Program-made: the position numbers and the translations under genes
Part shown: one piece after another, positions 1 to 4,969 of the stretch
Layout: every line of letters starts with the position of its first letter
Numbering within the stretch: the stretch's first letter is position 1
The notes under the pieces: generated by a model
Databases searched by the model: none
The model's input: only the letters and a program-made list of their open reading frames with translations
Told to the model about the DNA's origin: nothing
Assembly (NCBI GenBank): GCA_900551885.1
Contig: URXS01000125.1
Location: forward strand, 1 to 5,659
From: an uncultured Oscillibacter sp.
GTDB lineage: Bacteria > Bacillota > Clostridia > Oscillospirales > Oscillospiraceae
Direction: 5' to 3'
Length of the DNA: 5,659 nt

Positions 1-322
1 CCCCCAGCAGATACAGGGACTTGCCCCCCTCTGCCATTTTAGCCATCAAATGCCCGGCAAATTCAACGCCGGGGGTTTTTTCCTTCAAAGGCGTGCCCAG
101 CATGGCGGCGCCCTTGATGACGCCCACGCCGTCCGGCAGCACCAGATCCGCGCCGTTGACGGCGGCGCGGGCCTCCCCGTCCTCCCGGCAGACCTCCACG
201 ATCTCCGGGTTGGGCGTCACCACGTAGTGGGCGCCCGGCTGGCCCAGCAGGGTCCACGCCTTCTCCACGGCCTCCGCCATGGTCAAATTGTCAAAGCCCA
301 CGCCCAGAACGTCGATCCGCAT
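1..322 (-). CDS. WecG/TagA/CpsF-family glycosyltransferase, N-terminal 107 residues (3' end beyond window)
   Basis: Members of this family (TagA, WecG, CpsF) transfer an N-acetylmannosamine-type sugar from UDP onto an undecaprenyl-diphosphate-linked sugar at the inner face of the membrane, an early step in wall teichoic acid or other surface-polymer synthesis. The visible protein begins MRIDVLGVGFDNLTMAEAVE. It carries the family signature VVTPNPEIV around residues 34-42 and ADLVLPDGVGVI around 58-69. Thr36 and Asp64 match, from memory, the conserved Thr37 and catalytic Asp65 of the Thermoanaerobacter italicus TagA. The start is supported by GAGGTGA four bases upstream. About 130 more residues would be expected beyond the left edge. 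The acceptor and the polymer cannot be told from this fragment. A promoter of its own lies in the 66-bp gap to the transporter gene, although readthrough from that gene is also possible because no terminator is visible between them. Confidence 0.9.
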   Translation of the reverse strand, partial: MRIDVLGVGFDNLTMAEAVEKAWTLLGQPGAHYVVTPNPEIVEVCREDGEARAAVNGADLVLPDGVGVIKGAAMLGTPLKEKTPGVEFAGHLMAKMAEGGKSLYLLG

Positions 323-356
323 GGAATCACCTCGCAGCATACTCATACAGTTTTAT

Positions 357-386
357 AGTATAACACAGCGGAAAACCTTTGTCCAA
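357..386 (-). promoter_or_regulatory. Sigma-A-type promoter for the glycosyltransferase gene
   Basis: Read on the minus strand, TTGGAC (381-386) is followed by an 18-bp spacer and TATACT (357-362). TGT directly before the latter makes an extended -10. A perfect TTGACA lies at 387-392 but is 24 bp from the -10, too far for normal use. The predicted start near 350 gives a leader of about 28 nt that includes the GAGGTGA ribosome site. The -35 region touches the last codons of the upstream transporter gene. Confidence 0.6.
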
Positions 387-388
387 TG

Positions 389-1312
389 TCAAATGGACGG
401 CGTTTCGGCCGCCGGTTTCTTTCGCTCGGGAAGCTGGGCCAGCACCACTGCCGCCAGCATCAGCACACAGCCAAAGTATTCCTTCCCGCTCATCCGGTCC
501 CCCAGGATGACCGCTCCGGCCAATGTGGCGAACACGGACTCCAGACTTAAAAGCAGGGACACCACCGTGGGGTTGGAATCCTTCTGGGCCAGGATCTGCA
601 ACGTATAGGCCACGCCGCTGGAGAACAGGCCCACGTACAAAATGGGCCATGCGCACTGAAGCAGCGCGGACAGGCTGGGGTGTTCCGTGGCGATCATGCC
701 GATCAGGGACAGCACCGTGGCCACCAGGAACTGGGCGCAGGACAGCTCCACCCCGTCCACCTTCTGGGTGAAATGGTCAATAATGAGAATGTGGGCGGAA
801 AAACAGAAGGCGCACAGCAGAATGCAGAAATCCCCGCCGGTGATGGTGAAGTCCTCGGTGATGCACAGGCAGTAGAGCCCCGCCACCGCCAGTACCACAC
901 CGATCCACACGGCCCGGGGCACCCGCCGATGGAACAGCAGTCCCGCCACCGGCACGATGACGATGTACAGCGCCGTGATGAACCCGGCCTTGCCGGAGGT
1001 GGTGGTCTCCAACCCCTTCTGCTGGAGATTGGTGGCCAGGGTCAGCGCCACGCCGCAGCACAGGCCGCCCAGTGCCAGATCCCGCCAGGCATTGGGACGG
1101 GCCTGGGCGCTCTGGGCGAAATCCCGCCGGCGGCGGCACCGCAGCACGGCGCTCAAAACCAGCAAAAACAAAAAGGCCACTGCCGACCGGGCGGCGTTGA
1201 AGGTGAAGGGCTCTACAAAGTCGGCGCTGACGCTCTGGGCCACAAAGGCCGTGCCCCAGATCAGGGCCGCCAGCACTGGAAAAACGTTTTGACGGATTCT
1301 GTTGACTTTCAT
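389..1312 (-). CDS. EamA/DMT-superfamily transporter, 307 aa
   Basis: This is an inner-membrane permease of the drug/metabolite transporter superfamily, which exports or takes up small metabolites such as amino acids; the substrate is unknown. The protein has two EamA repeats. The first starts at residues 13-28 (VLAALIWGTAFVAQSV). The second ends with SNPTVVSLLLSLESVFA (about 246-262) and a final helix at 276-293. About ten hydrophobic segments can be counted, near 11-27, 36-56, 78-94, 108-127, 134-150, 162-179, 192-208, 219-237, 248-270 and 276-293. A basic stretch (residues 59-63) follows the second helix, and a short polar tail ends the protein. The chosen ATG has GGGAG eight bases upstream and gives the usual family N-terminus. 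An in-frame ATG at 1369 with GGGAGG before it would add 19 residues, and the frame stays open to 1495; neither extension looks like this family. The gene diverges from the DNA glycosylase gene. Confidence 0.93.
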   Translation of the reverse strand: MKVNRIRQNVFPVLAALIWGTAFVAQSVSADFVEPFTFNAARSAVAFLFLLVLSAVLRCRRRRDFAQSAQARPNAWRDLALGGLCCGVALTLATNLQQKGLETTTSGKAGFITALYIVIVPVAGLLFHRRVPRAVWIGVVLAVAGLYCLCITEDFTITGGDFCILLCAFCFSAHILIIDHFTQKVDGVELSCAQFLVATVLSLIGMIATEHPSLSALLQCAWPILYVGLFSSGVAYTLQILAQKDSNPTVVSLLLSLESVFATLAGAVILGDRMSGKEYFGCVLMLAAVVLAQLPERKKPAAETPSI

Positions 1313-1317
1313 TGCAC

Positions 1318-1346
1318 TTGCTCCCATACTTGTTCCATGGTAAAAT
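1318..1346 (+). promoter_or_regulatory. Promoter for the glycosylase operon (plus strand)
   Basis: TTGCTC (1318-1323), a 17-bp spacer and TAAAAT (1341-1346) preceded by TGG form an extended -10 promoter. Transcription would begin near 1353 and give a leader of about 90 nt before the glycosylase ATG at 1444. The -35 box lies over the ribosome site of the divergent transporter gene (GGGAG at 1321-1325 on the other strand). Confidence 0.5.
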
Positions 1347-1421
1347 AATCTGAAATCGATTTGTGGCATCGCTCCCTCCCAGGACACCATCCCTTGTGGG
1401 ACAACGCCACAGACGGGTGGT

Positions 1422-1450
1422 ATTTTAACACCGAGGTGAGAAAATGGCAA
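1422..1450 (-). promoter_or_regulatory. Promoter for the EamA transporter gene (minus strand)
   Basis: On the minus strand TTGCCA (1445-1450), a 17-bp spacer and TAAAAT (1422-1427) preceded by TGT form an extended -10 promoter. The predicted start near 1415 gives a leader of about 100 nt before the ATG at 1312. The -35 box overlaps the start codon of the divergent glycosylase gene (1444-1446), so this promoter points inward across the same DNA as the plus-strand promoter at 1318-1346. Confidence 0.5.
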
Positions 1451-2064
1451 GGCTTTGCCGGGAATTCTATCTACAGGATACCGTGGAGGCCGCAAAGGCC
1501 CTGCTGGGCAAATGCCTGGTCCGGCGGCTGGAGGGCGAGCTGCTGGCGGTGCGCATCACAGAGACGGAGGCCTACATCGGCCGGTGCGACCGGGCCTGCC
1601 ACGCCTACAACTACCGCCGCACCGCCCGGACCGACACCCTCTTCCGGGAGGGCGGCCACGCCTACATTTATTTTATCTACGGCATGTACCACTGCCTGAA
1701 CTTCGTAACGGAGCCGGAGGGCGAGCCCGCCGCCGTATTGATCCGGGCCGGGGAGCCCCTGGCCGGCACAGACACTATCCGTCGCCTGCGGTTCGGGGAT
1801 AAGCCCCTGACCGCCTACCGGCAAAAAAACTTTCTGAACGGTCCCGGAAAGCTCTGTAAAGGTCTTTCCCTTGCCAGAGAGCAAAATGGCCTGGACCTGG
1901 TGACAGGGGAGGAACTGTTTGTCTGCGACAGCCCTGAGGACCTGGGCCTCCCTTCCCCGAAACCGCACAAGGAACGGATGCGGTGTGGCCCCCGGATCGG
2001 GGTGGACTATGCCGGAGAGGCCAGGGACTACCCCTGGCGCTTCTGGCTGGAAAAGGAGGATTGA
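1444..2064 (+). CDS. mpg: 3-methyladenine DNA glycosylase, AAG/MPG family, 206 aa
   Basis: This is a cytosolic base-excision-repair enzyme that cuts the N-glycosidic bond of alkylated or deaminated purines (3-methyladenine, hypoxanthine) and leaves an abasic site. The length is normal for bacterial members. The active-site block ITETEAYIGRCDRACHAY spans residues 38-55: Glu42 matches human AAG catalytic Glu125, Tyr44 matches Tyr127 and His53 matches His136. The block YIYFIYGMYHCLNFVT (74-89) holds the intercalating Tyr79 (human Tyr162) and Asn86 (Asn169). Arg101 in VLIRAGEP matches Arg182. NGPGKLCKGL (132-141) and PRIGVDYAGEARDYPWRFW (183-201) complete the fold. All key residues are present, so the enzyme should be active. 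The start has AGGTGAG (1434-1440) just upstream. It is the first gene of a tight three-gene plus-strand block and diverges from the transporter gene. The human residue numbers come from memory of that family. Confidence 0.95.
   Translation: MARLCREFYLQDTVEAAKALLGKCLVRRLEGELLAVRITETEAYIGRCDRACHAYNYRRTARTDTLFREGGHAYIYFIYGMYHCLNFVTEPEGEPAAVLIRAGEPLAGTDTIRRLRFGDKPLTAYRQKNFLNGPGKLCKGLSLAREQNGLDLVTGEELFVCDSPEDLGLPSPKPHKERMRCGPRIGVDYAGEARDYPWRFWLEKED
2052..2059 (+). promoter_or_regulatory. Ribosome binding site that fixes the TTG start of the HAD gene
   Basis: AAAGGAGG lies inside the last codons of the glycosylase gene. It is seven bases from TTG at 2067 but only one base from TTG at 2061, so the later TTG is the better start. 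No ATG is suitably placed; the nearest upstream in-frame ATG at 1983 lies inside the glycosylase gene and would add 28 unrelated residues. Confidence 0.75.
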
Positions 2065-2066
2065 CC

Positions 2067-2732
2067 TTGCTGTTATTTGATATGGACGGCACGCTGATCG
2101 ACTCCAACGGCGTGTGGAAAGACGTGGACCGGGAATTTCTGGCCCGGCGGGGCCTGCCCTACACGCACGCCTACTACGAGGGCGTGGCCCACACCATTTT
2201 GCCCCTGGCGGCGAAATTCACAAAGGAGTTCTGCCACCTGACCGAATCCTGCGAGTCCATCATCGCCGAGTGGATGGACCTGGCCAAGGACGCCTACGCC
2301 CATGTGGAGATCAAGCCCGGCGTCCGGGCGTACCTGAAGCAGTGCCGGGCGGAGGGCCGCCACATGGCGGTGGTGACTTCCAGTGTACCAGAGCACTGCC
2401 ACACCGCCCTGGAGCGGCTGGACCTGGAGAAATATTTTGACCGGATCACTTTCGCCCACGACCTGGGTTTGGAGAAAAAGAATCCGGAGATCTGGCTGTC
2501 GGCCGCCAGGGCCGCGGAGGTGCCGCCGGAATCGTGCACTGTGTTTGACGACAGCCTCTCCGCCTGCCGGGGCGCCCGGGCGGCGAAAATGCGGGTGGTA
2601 GGCGTTTATGATGACTTCTTTGCCCAGGACGAGGAGGCCATGCGGGATTTCTGCGACGTGTATATCCGGAGCTTTCAGGAGCTCTTATGGATGCCGGAGC
2701 AGAAGGAAGAGAAACGGAGGCGTCGTTCATGA
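2067..2732 (+). CDS. HAD-superfamily hydrolase (subfamily IA phosphatase-like), 221 aa
   Basis: This is a cytosolic, Mg-dependent phosphohydrolase or phosphomutase of the haloacid dehalogenase superfamily with unknown substrate. The N-terminus LLFDMDGTLIDS is motif I, with Asp5 as predicted nucleophile and Asp7 as general acid. A helical cap follows at about residues 14-80. Motif II is VVTSS (102-106, Thr104), motif III is the lysine pair at 137-138, and motif IV is FDDS (160-163, Asp161 and Asp162). The order and length resemble phosphoglycolate phosphatase and beta-phosphoglucomutase-like enzymes, but no residue visible here picks one. The last ten residues are highly charged and basic. The TTG start two bases after the glycosylase stop is set by the ribosome site at 2052-2059. 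The stop codon overlaps the next gene's ATG, so all three genes are probably translationally coupled. If related to the Gph type, it could clear phosphoglycolate from DNA repair, but that is only a guess. Confidence 0.9.
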   Translation: MLLFDMDGTLIDSNGVWKDVDREFLARRGLPYTHAYYEGVAHTILPLAAKFTKEFCHLTESCESIIAEWMDLAKDAYAHVEIKPGVRAYLKQCRAEGRHMAVVTSSVPEHCHTALERLDLEKYFDRITFAHDLGLEKKNPEIWLSAARAAEVPPESCTVFDDSLSACRGARAAKMRVVGVYDDFFAQDEEAMRDFCDVYIRSFQELLWMPEQKEEKRRRRS

Positions 2733-3343
2733 GCACATTTACAGAGTTGTTGGCCCGGTCCCGGGAGGAGGACGGCCGTCTGCCCGAGGGGTTGGCCTTT
2801 TCCCAGGAGACGGTGGAGGACCTGGACCTGACGGACCTGGAGTTCAAGGACGCCATCTTCCGCAAGTGCCGCTTCTCCCGCTGCGACTTTTCCGGTGCCT
2901 CGTTCCTGCACTGCCGGTTGGAGGACTGCGATCTCACCGGCTGCCGCCTGCCGGCCAGCTTCTGGCGGGACTGCCAGCTCACCGGCTGCAAGGCCGACGG
3001 GGCGGATTTCCGCCGCAGCCGGCTGAAGGACTCGGAGCTGGCACAGTGCCTGTTTCGCTGCACCCCCTTCACCGGCGGCCGCTGGGATCGATTGACCATA
3101 AAGGAATGTAACTTTACAGAATCCATTCTGTCGGAGCTGCGCCTTTCCAAGGTGGTCCTGGAGAAGACGGACCTGACCGGGGCCGAGCTGTTCCGCACCT
3201 CTCTTTCCGGTGTGGACCTGACCACCTGTACTTTGGACGGCATCGTGCTGTCGGAGACCTGCGCCGAGCTGAAGGGCGCCAGAATCCACGCCTCCCAGGC
3301 GGCGGTGGTGGCCCGCATTCTGGGCATTGAGGTGGAGATGTAA
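2729..3343 (+). CDS. Qnr-like pentapeptide-repeat protein, 204 aa
   Basis: The protein is built from pentapeptide repeats, which fold as a right-handed four-sided beta-helix. From residue 34 to 174 every fifth residue is L, F, W, I or A with no break, making 29 repeats in a row (for example KCRFS RCDFS GASFL HCRLE). Ten repeats carry cysteine two residues before the central one. After the helix comes a tail, LKGARI and then QAAVVARILGIEVEM (190-204), similar to the end of Qnr proteins as I remember them. SKVVLEK (140-146) also occurs in QnrA. Qnr and MfpA proteins mimic DNA and protect gyrase and topoisomerase IV. Unlike the classic Qnr proteins, no loop interrupts the helix. Residues 1-30 are non-repeat and contain an acidic helix. 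GGAGG lies eight bases before the ATG, which overlaps the HAD stop as ATGA. The frame is open 14 codons further upstream, but that start lacks support. Actual gyrase binding or quinolone protection is not shown by sequence. Confidence 0.9.
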   Translation: MSTFTELLARSREEDGRLPEGLAFSQETVEDLDLTDLEFKDAIFRKCRFSRCDFSGASFLHCRLEDCDLTGCRLPASFWRDCQLTGCKADGADFRRSRLKDSELAQCLFRCTPFTGGRWDRLTIKECNFTESILSELRLSKVVLEKTDLTGAELFRTSLSGVDLTTCTLDGIVLSETCAELKGARIHASQAAVVARILGIEVEM

Positions 3344-3347
3344 CGGC

Positions 3348-3379
3348 GCAAGGAATCCTTGCTGGCGCGCAAGGGCCTT
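3348..3379. promoter_or_regulatory. Tandem palindromes, candidate operator for the XRE regulator
   Basis: GCAAGGA-A-TCCTTGC (3348-3362) is a perfect inverted repeat with 7-base arms around one base. A second, shorter one, AAGG-G-CCTT (3371-3379), has its centre 20 bp away, about two helix turns. GCGCAAGG is repeated directly at 3346-3353 and 3367-3374. The pair sits immediately before the extended -10 of the XRE gene, where a bound repressor would block transcription. Autoregulation by the XRE protein is inferred. Confidence 0.45.
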
Positions 3380-3382
3380 TTG

Positions 3383-3391
3383 TGGGATACT
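3383..3391 (+). promoter_or_regulatory. Extended -10 promoter for the XRE-aldolase pair
   Basis: TGG followed by GATACT (3386-3391) makes an extended -10. The matching -35 position (3363-3368) is poor, and TTGCTG at 3359 is 21 bp away. The predicted start near 3398 leaves a 20-nt leader with AGGAGG before the ATG at 3418. A weak core promoter suits a controlled gene, but readthrough from the operon upstream is possible because there is no terminator in the gap. Confidence 0.4.
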
Positions 3392-3417
3392 GGGCGCAGT
3401 CGAACAGGAGGGATTCC

Positions 3418-3924
3418 ATGTTTTCCAACCAATCCAACACCGTGGGCAGCCGCATCCGGGCAGAGCGGACACATGCCGGTCTTTCCCAGGAGGCTCTGGC
3501 GGAGCGGCTCCACGTCACCCGGCAAACCATCTCCAACTGGGAGGTGGGCAAAAATCAGCCGGACATTGAGAGCCTGAAAGCTCTGGCGGAGGCCCTGGAG
3601 GTACCTGTGGAGCGGCTGATCTATCAGGCGGGCCACTCCCCTTCCCAGTCGGTGCGACTTCCCCTGGACGGGTGGTGCCGCAAACTGGGGATTTTCGTGT
3701 TGGTGTGGGGGCTGCTCTCCGGCATTTCCGCCGGCAGCGGCGGCGGACTGACGCCGGACGGTGGCGTGGGCTTCGTGTTTCTCTGGCGGGATGCCCTCTC
3801 TGTCTGGTACACCGCTCTGATCCGGGGCAGCATCCTGCTGGCCCTGGCCCAGGTGCTGACCCTGCTGCAAAACCGGGAGCCTGAGAGCTCCTTTGACAAA
3901 CATCAAAGAAAGGAAGGACCCTGA
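3418..3924 (+). CDS. XRE-family HTH regulator with C-terminal membrane region, 168 aa
   Basis: Residues 9-64 form a Cro/C1-type helix-turn-helix: SRIRAERTHAGLSQEALAER, then VTRQTISNWEVGKNQPDIES, then a fourth helix LKALAEALEVPVERLI. The helices and the W-E-G-K pattern are standard for DNA binding. After a short linker (70-88) come two hydrophobic stretches, about 90-106 (LGIFVLVWGLLSGISAG) and 131-150 (YTALIRGSILLALAQVLTLL), separated by a glycine-rich loop with an aromatic patch. This suggests a regulator tethered in the membrane as a hairpin, with the DNA-binding domain and the charged tail both inside the cell. AGGAGG six to seven bases upstream supports this ATG; an open frame 12 codons further up has no ribosome site. 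The stop codon directly touches the aldolase ATG, and the aldolase ribosome site lies within its last codons, so the two are co-expressed. Its targets are unknown; its own promoter and the aldolase gene are the obvious candidates. Confidence 0.88.
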   Translation: MFSNQSNTVGSRIRAERTHAGLSQEALAERLHVTRQTISNWEVGKNQPDIESLKALAEALEVPVERLIYQAGHSPSQSVRLPLDGWCRKLGIFVLVWGLLSGISAGSGGGLTPDGGVGFVFLWRDALSVWYTALIRGSILLALAQVLTLLQNREPESSFDKHQRKEGP

Positions 3925-4695
3925 ATGAACCGGATTTTGGAAAAGTATCGGAATGGACAGCCCTCTGTGGGCACCTTCACCCATATGCGCAGCCCTGTGG
4001 CGGTGGAAGCCCTGGGCACTGCCGGGCTGGACTATGTGATTCTGGACACGGAGCACTGTGTCCAGAACCCGGAGACCCTGGCGGACTGTATCACCGCTGC
4101 CGATGCCGCCGGGCTGGACGCTGTGGTGCGCATCAATACCATCAGCCGGGAGGCGGTACTGCGCCCCCTGGACCTGGGGGCCAAGGGCCTGATCGTCCCG
4201 GCGGTGGAGACGGTGGAGGAGGTGGAGCGGCTGGTCCGCTTTGCCAAGTTCCCCCCGCTGGGCAACCGGGGCTTCTGCCCCACCCGGGACGGTCTCTGGG
4301 GCTTTGACGACGCTTCTCAGGCCGGTTCGGAGGTCTACATGGACCGCTGCAACCGCCAGACACTGCTGATTCCCCAGTGCGAGACCGCCGGGTGCCTGGC
4401 CCACATCGAACAGATCGCCGCCACAGAGGGTGTGGACGGTATTTTCGTGGGCCCTCTGGACCTGTCCATCGCCCTGGGCTGTCCCATGGAACTGGACTCC
4501 CCCCGGATGCGGGCGGCACTGGAGCGGGTAGTGGCCGCCTGCAAGGCGGCGGGCAAGCTGACCATGATCTTCTGCGGCGACACCGCTGCCGCCAAAGCGC
4601 GGCTGGCGGCGGGCTTTGACAGCGCCGCCCTGGGTCTGGACGTGCTGACCCTAATCCAGAGCTACCGGGCCATGGCAAAGGAGGTCCGAGGCTGA
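3925..4695 (+). CDS. HpcH/HpaI-family aldolase, 256 aa
   Basis: This is a cytosolic class II (metal-dependent) aldolase of the HpcH/HpaI family, which includes HpaI, GarL and RhmA. These enzymes split 2-keto-3-deoxy acids into pyruvate and an aldehyde, or run the reverse reaction. The TIM-barrel family pattern is clear: GLDYVILDTEHCVQN (34-48), VVRINT (67-72), LDLGAKGLIVPAVET (82-96), FPPLGNRG (109-116), IPQCET (149-154) and DGIFVGPLDLS (171-181). By alignment from memory with E. coli HpaI, His44 matches the general base His45, Arg69 matches Arg70, and the metal ligands Glu149 and Asp175 match Glu153 and Asp179 here. All catalytic residues are present and the length is typical. The stretch between 117 and 148, which helps set the substrate, does not point to a known member. 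No kinase, dehydratase or transporter for a sugar acid lies nearby, so the pathway is unknown. AGGAAGG is seven bases before the ATG. A strong terminator follows 17 bases after the stop. Confidence 0.92.
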   Translation: MNRILEKYRNGQPSVGTFTHMRSPVAVEALGTAGLDYVILDTEHCVQNPETLADCITAADAAGLDAVVRINTISREAVLRPLDLGAKGLIVPAVETVEEVERLVRFAKFPPLGNRGFCPTRDGLWGFDDASQAGSEVYMDRCNRQTLLIPQCETAGCLAHIEQIAATEGVDGIFVGPLDLSIALGCPMELDSPRMRAALERVVAACKAAGKLTMIFCGDTAAAKARLAAGFDSAALGLDVLTLIQSYRAMAKEVRG

Positions 4696-4712
4696 GGCCT
4701 CGCCGGAAACAG

Positions 4713-4745
4713 AAAAAGCAGACGCCTGACGGCGTCTGCTTTTTT
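4713..4745. terminator. Bidirectional intrinsic terminator
   Basis: AAAAAGCAGACGCC (4713-4726) pairs perfectly with GGCGTCTGCTTTTT (4731-4744) across the four-base loop TGAC. The GC-rich core is ten base pairs, followed by a T run on the plus strand and, because of the A run on the other side, also on the minus strand. It ends the XRE-aldolase transcript and is well placed to stop the leftward pcrA transcript as well. Confidence 0.92.
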
Positions 4746-4969
4746 GCGGGCAAATATTGTATCCGTTCCTGCGGGTACGCAGCCGGAGGGACAGCGAAAA
4801 AGCCTTTCATCCGCCGCTTGCTCCGCAAACACCACCTTCCCCCAGGGGAAGGCTTTTCGAGGAGTGCGAGCCGCCAAAGCCAGCATCAGCCACCGGGCCA
4901 GCGTGCAGCGGAATGTGCGGAAAGAAAATCAGCAGCAAATCCGTTGTCCACCCCGTCCGCCCGCCGCAG
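4746..4969. other. Intergenic stretch of 224 bp with no gene seen
   Basis: Open frames here lack ribosome sites, resemble no family and run antisense into the aldolase gene. The stretch holds the 65-bp hairpin repeat annotated at 4795-4859. It also has a small hairpin at 4769-4782 (CTGCG, loop GGTA, CGCAG) and a short AT-rich patch at 4751-4762. No convincing promoter was found. Nothing recognisable lies in 4860-4969; it may be further decayed sequence from the remnant gene next to it. Confidence 0.6.
4795..4859. repeat. 65-bp hairpin element with terminal inverted repeats (REP/MITE-like)
   Basis: The left end CGAAAAAGCCTT (4795-4806) is the reverse complement of the right end AAGGCTTTTCG (4849-4859) apart from one extra A. 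Inside, CCTTCCCC (4835-4842) and GGGGAAGG (4845-4852) form an eight-base-pair hairpin, and TTGC-TCC-GCAA (4818-4828) forms a smaller one. The outer pairing and the 4835-4852 hairpin share the AAGG at 4849-4852, so they compete. Similar elements (a CCTTCCCC stem followed by GGTGG, a small hairpin and GGATGA, read on the minus strand) are, from memory, scattered through Oscillospiraceae genomes. Only one copy is in this window, so its repeat nature is not shown here. It could also act as an extra weak terminator. Confidence 0.55.

Noticed and set aside
680..1348. A 222-codon plus-strand frame opposite the EamA transporter.
   Set aside because: Its composition (Gly, Gln, His, Arg rich) is typical of antisense frames, and the transporter on the other strand has full family structure.
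1398..1426. A second plus-strand promoter: GGGACA, 17 bp, TATTTT with TGG before it.
   Set aside because: Transcription would start near 1433, inside the glycosylase ribosome site, leaving no usable leader. The TATTTT is better explained as the complement of the minus-strand -10.
1313..1495. Longer EamA start (ATG at 1369 or 1495).
   Set aside because: The added residues do not resemble the family, the 1495 version runs into the glycosylase gene, and the ATG at 1312 has a good ribosome site. The ATG at 1369 with GGGAGG cannot be fully excluded.
2729..3343. Calling the pentapeptide gene a quinolone-resistance qnr gene.
   Set aside because: Only the tail and a short internal match resemble Qnr; the loops are absent and most of the helix differs, so resistance cannot be claimed.
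3348..3362. The 15-bp palindrome as a terminator of the glycosylase operon.
   Set aside because: The stem has only a one-base loop and no T run follows, so it cannot form a normal terminator hairpin; an operator is more likely.
2446..4404. A 652-codon open frame on the minus strand across four plus-strand genes.
   Set aside because: It is antisense to genes with clear family motifs, has no ribosome site or recognisable domain, and is rich in Arg, Pro, Ser and Gln, as expected from the complement of GC-rich coding DNA.
4142..4828. A 228-codon proline-rich minus-strand frame across the aldolase and terminator.
   Set aside because: It crosses a strong terminator, is antisense to a well-supported aldolase, and is low-complexity Pro/Arg sequence.
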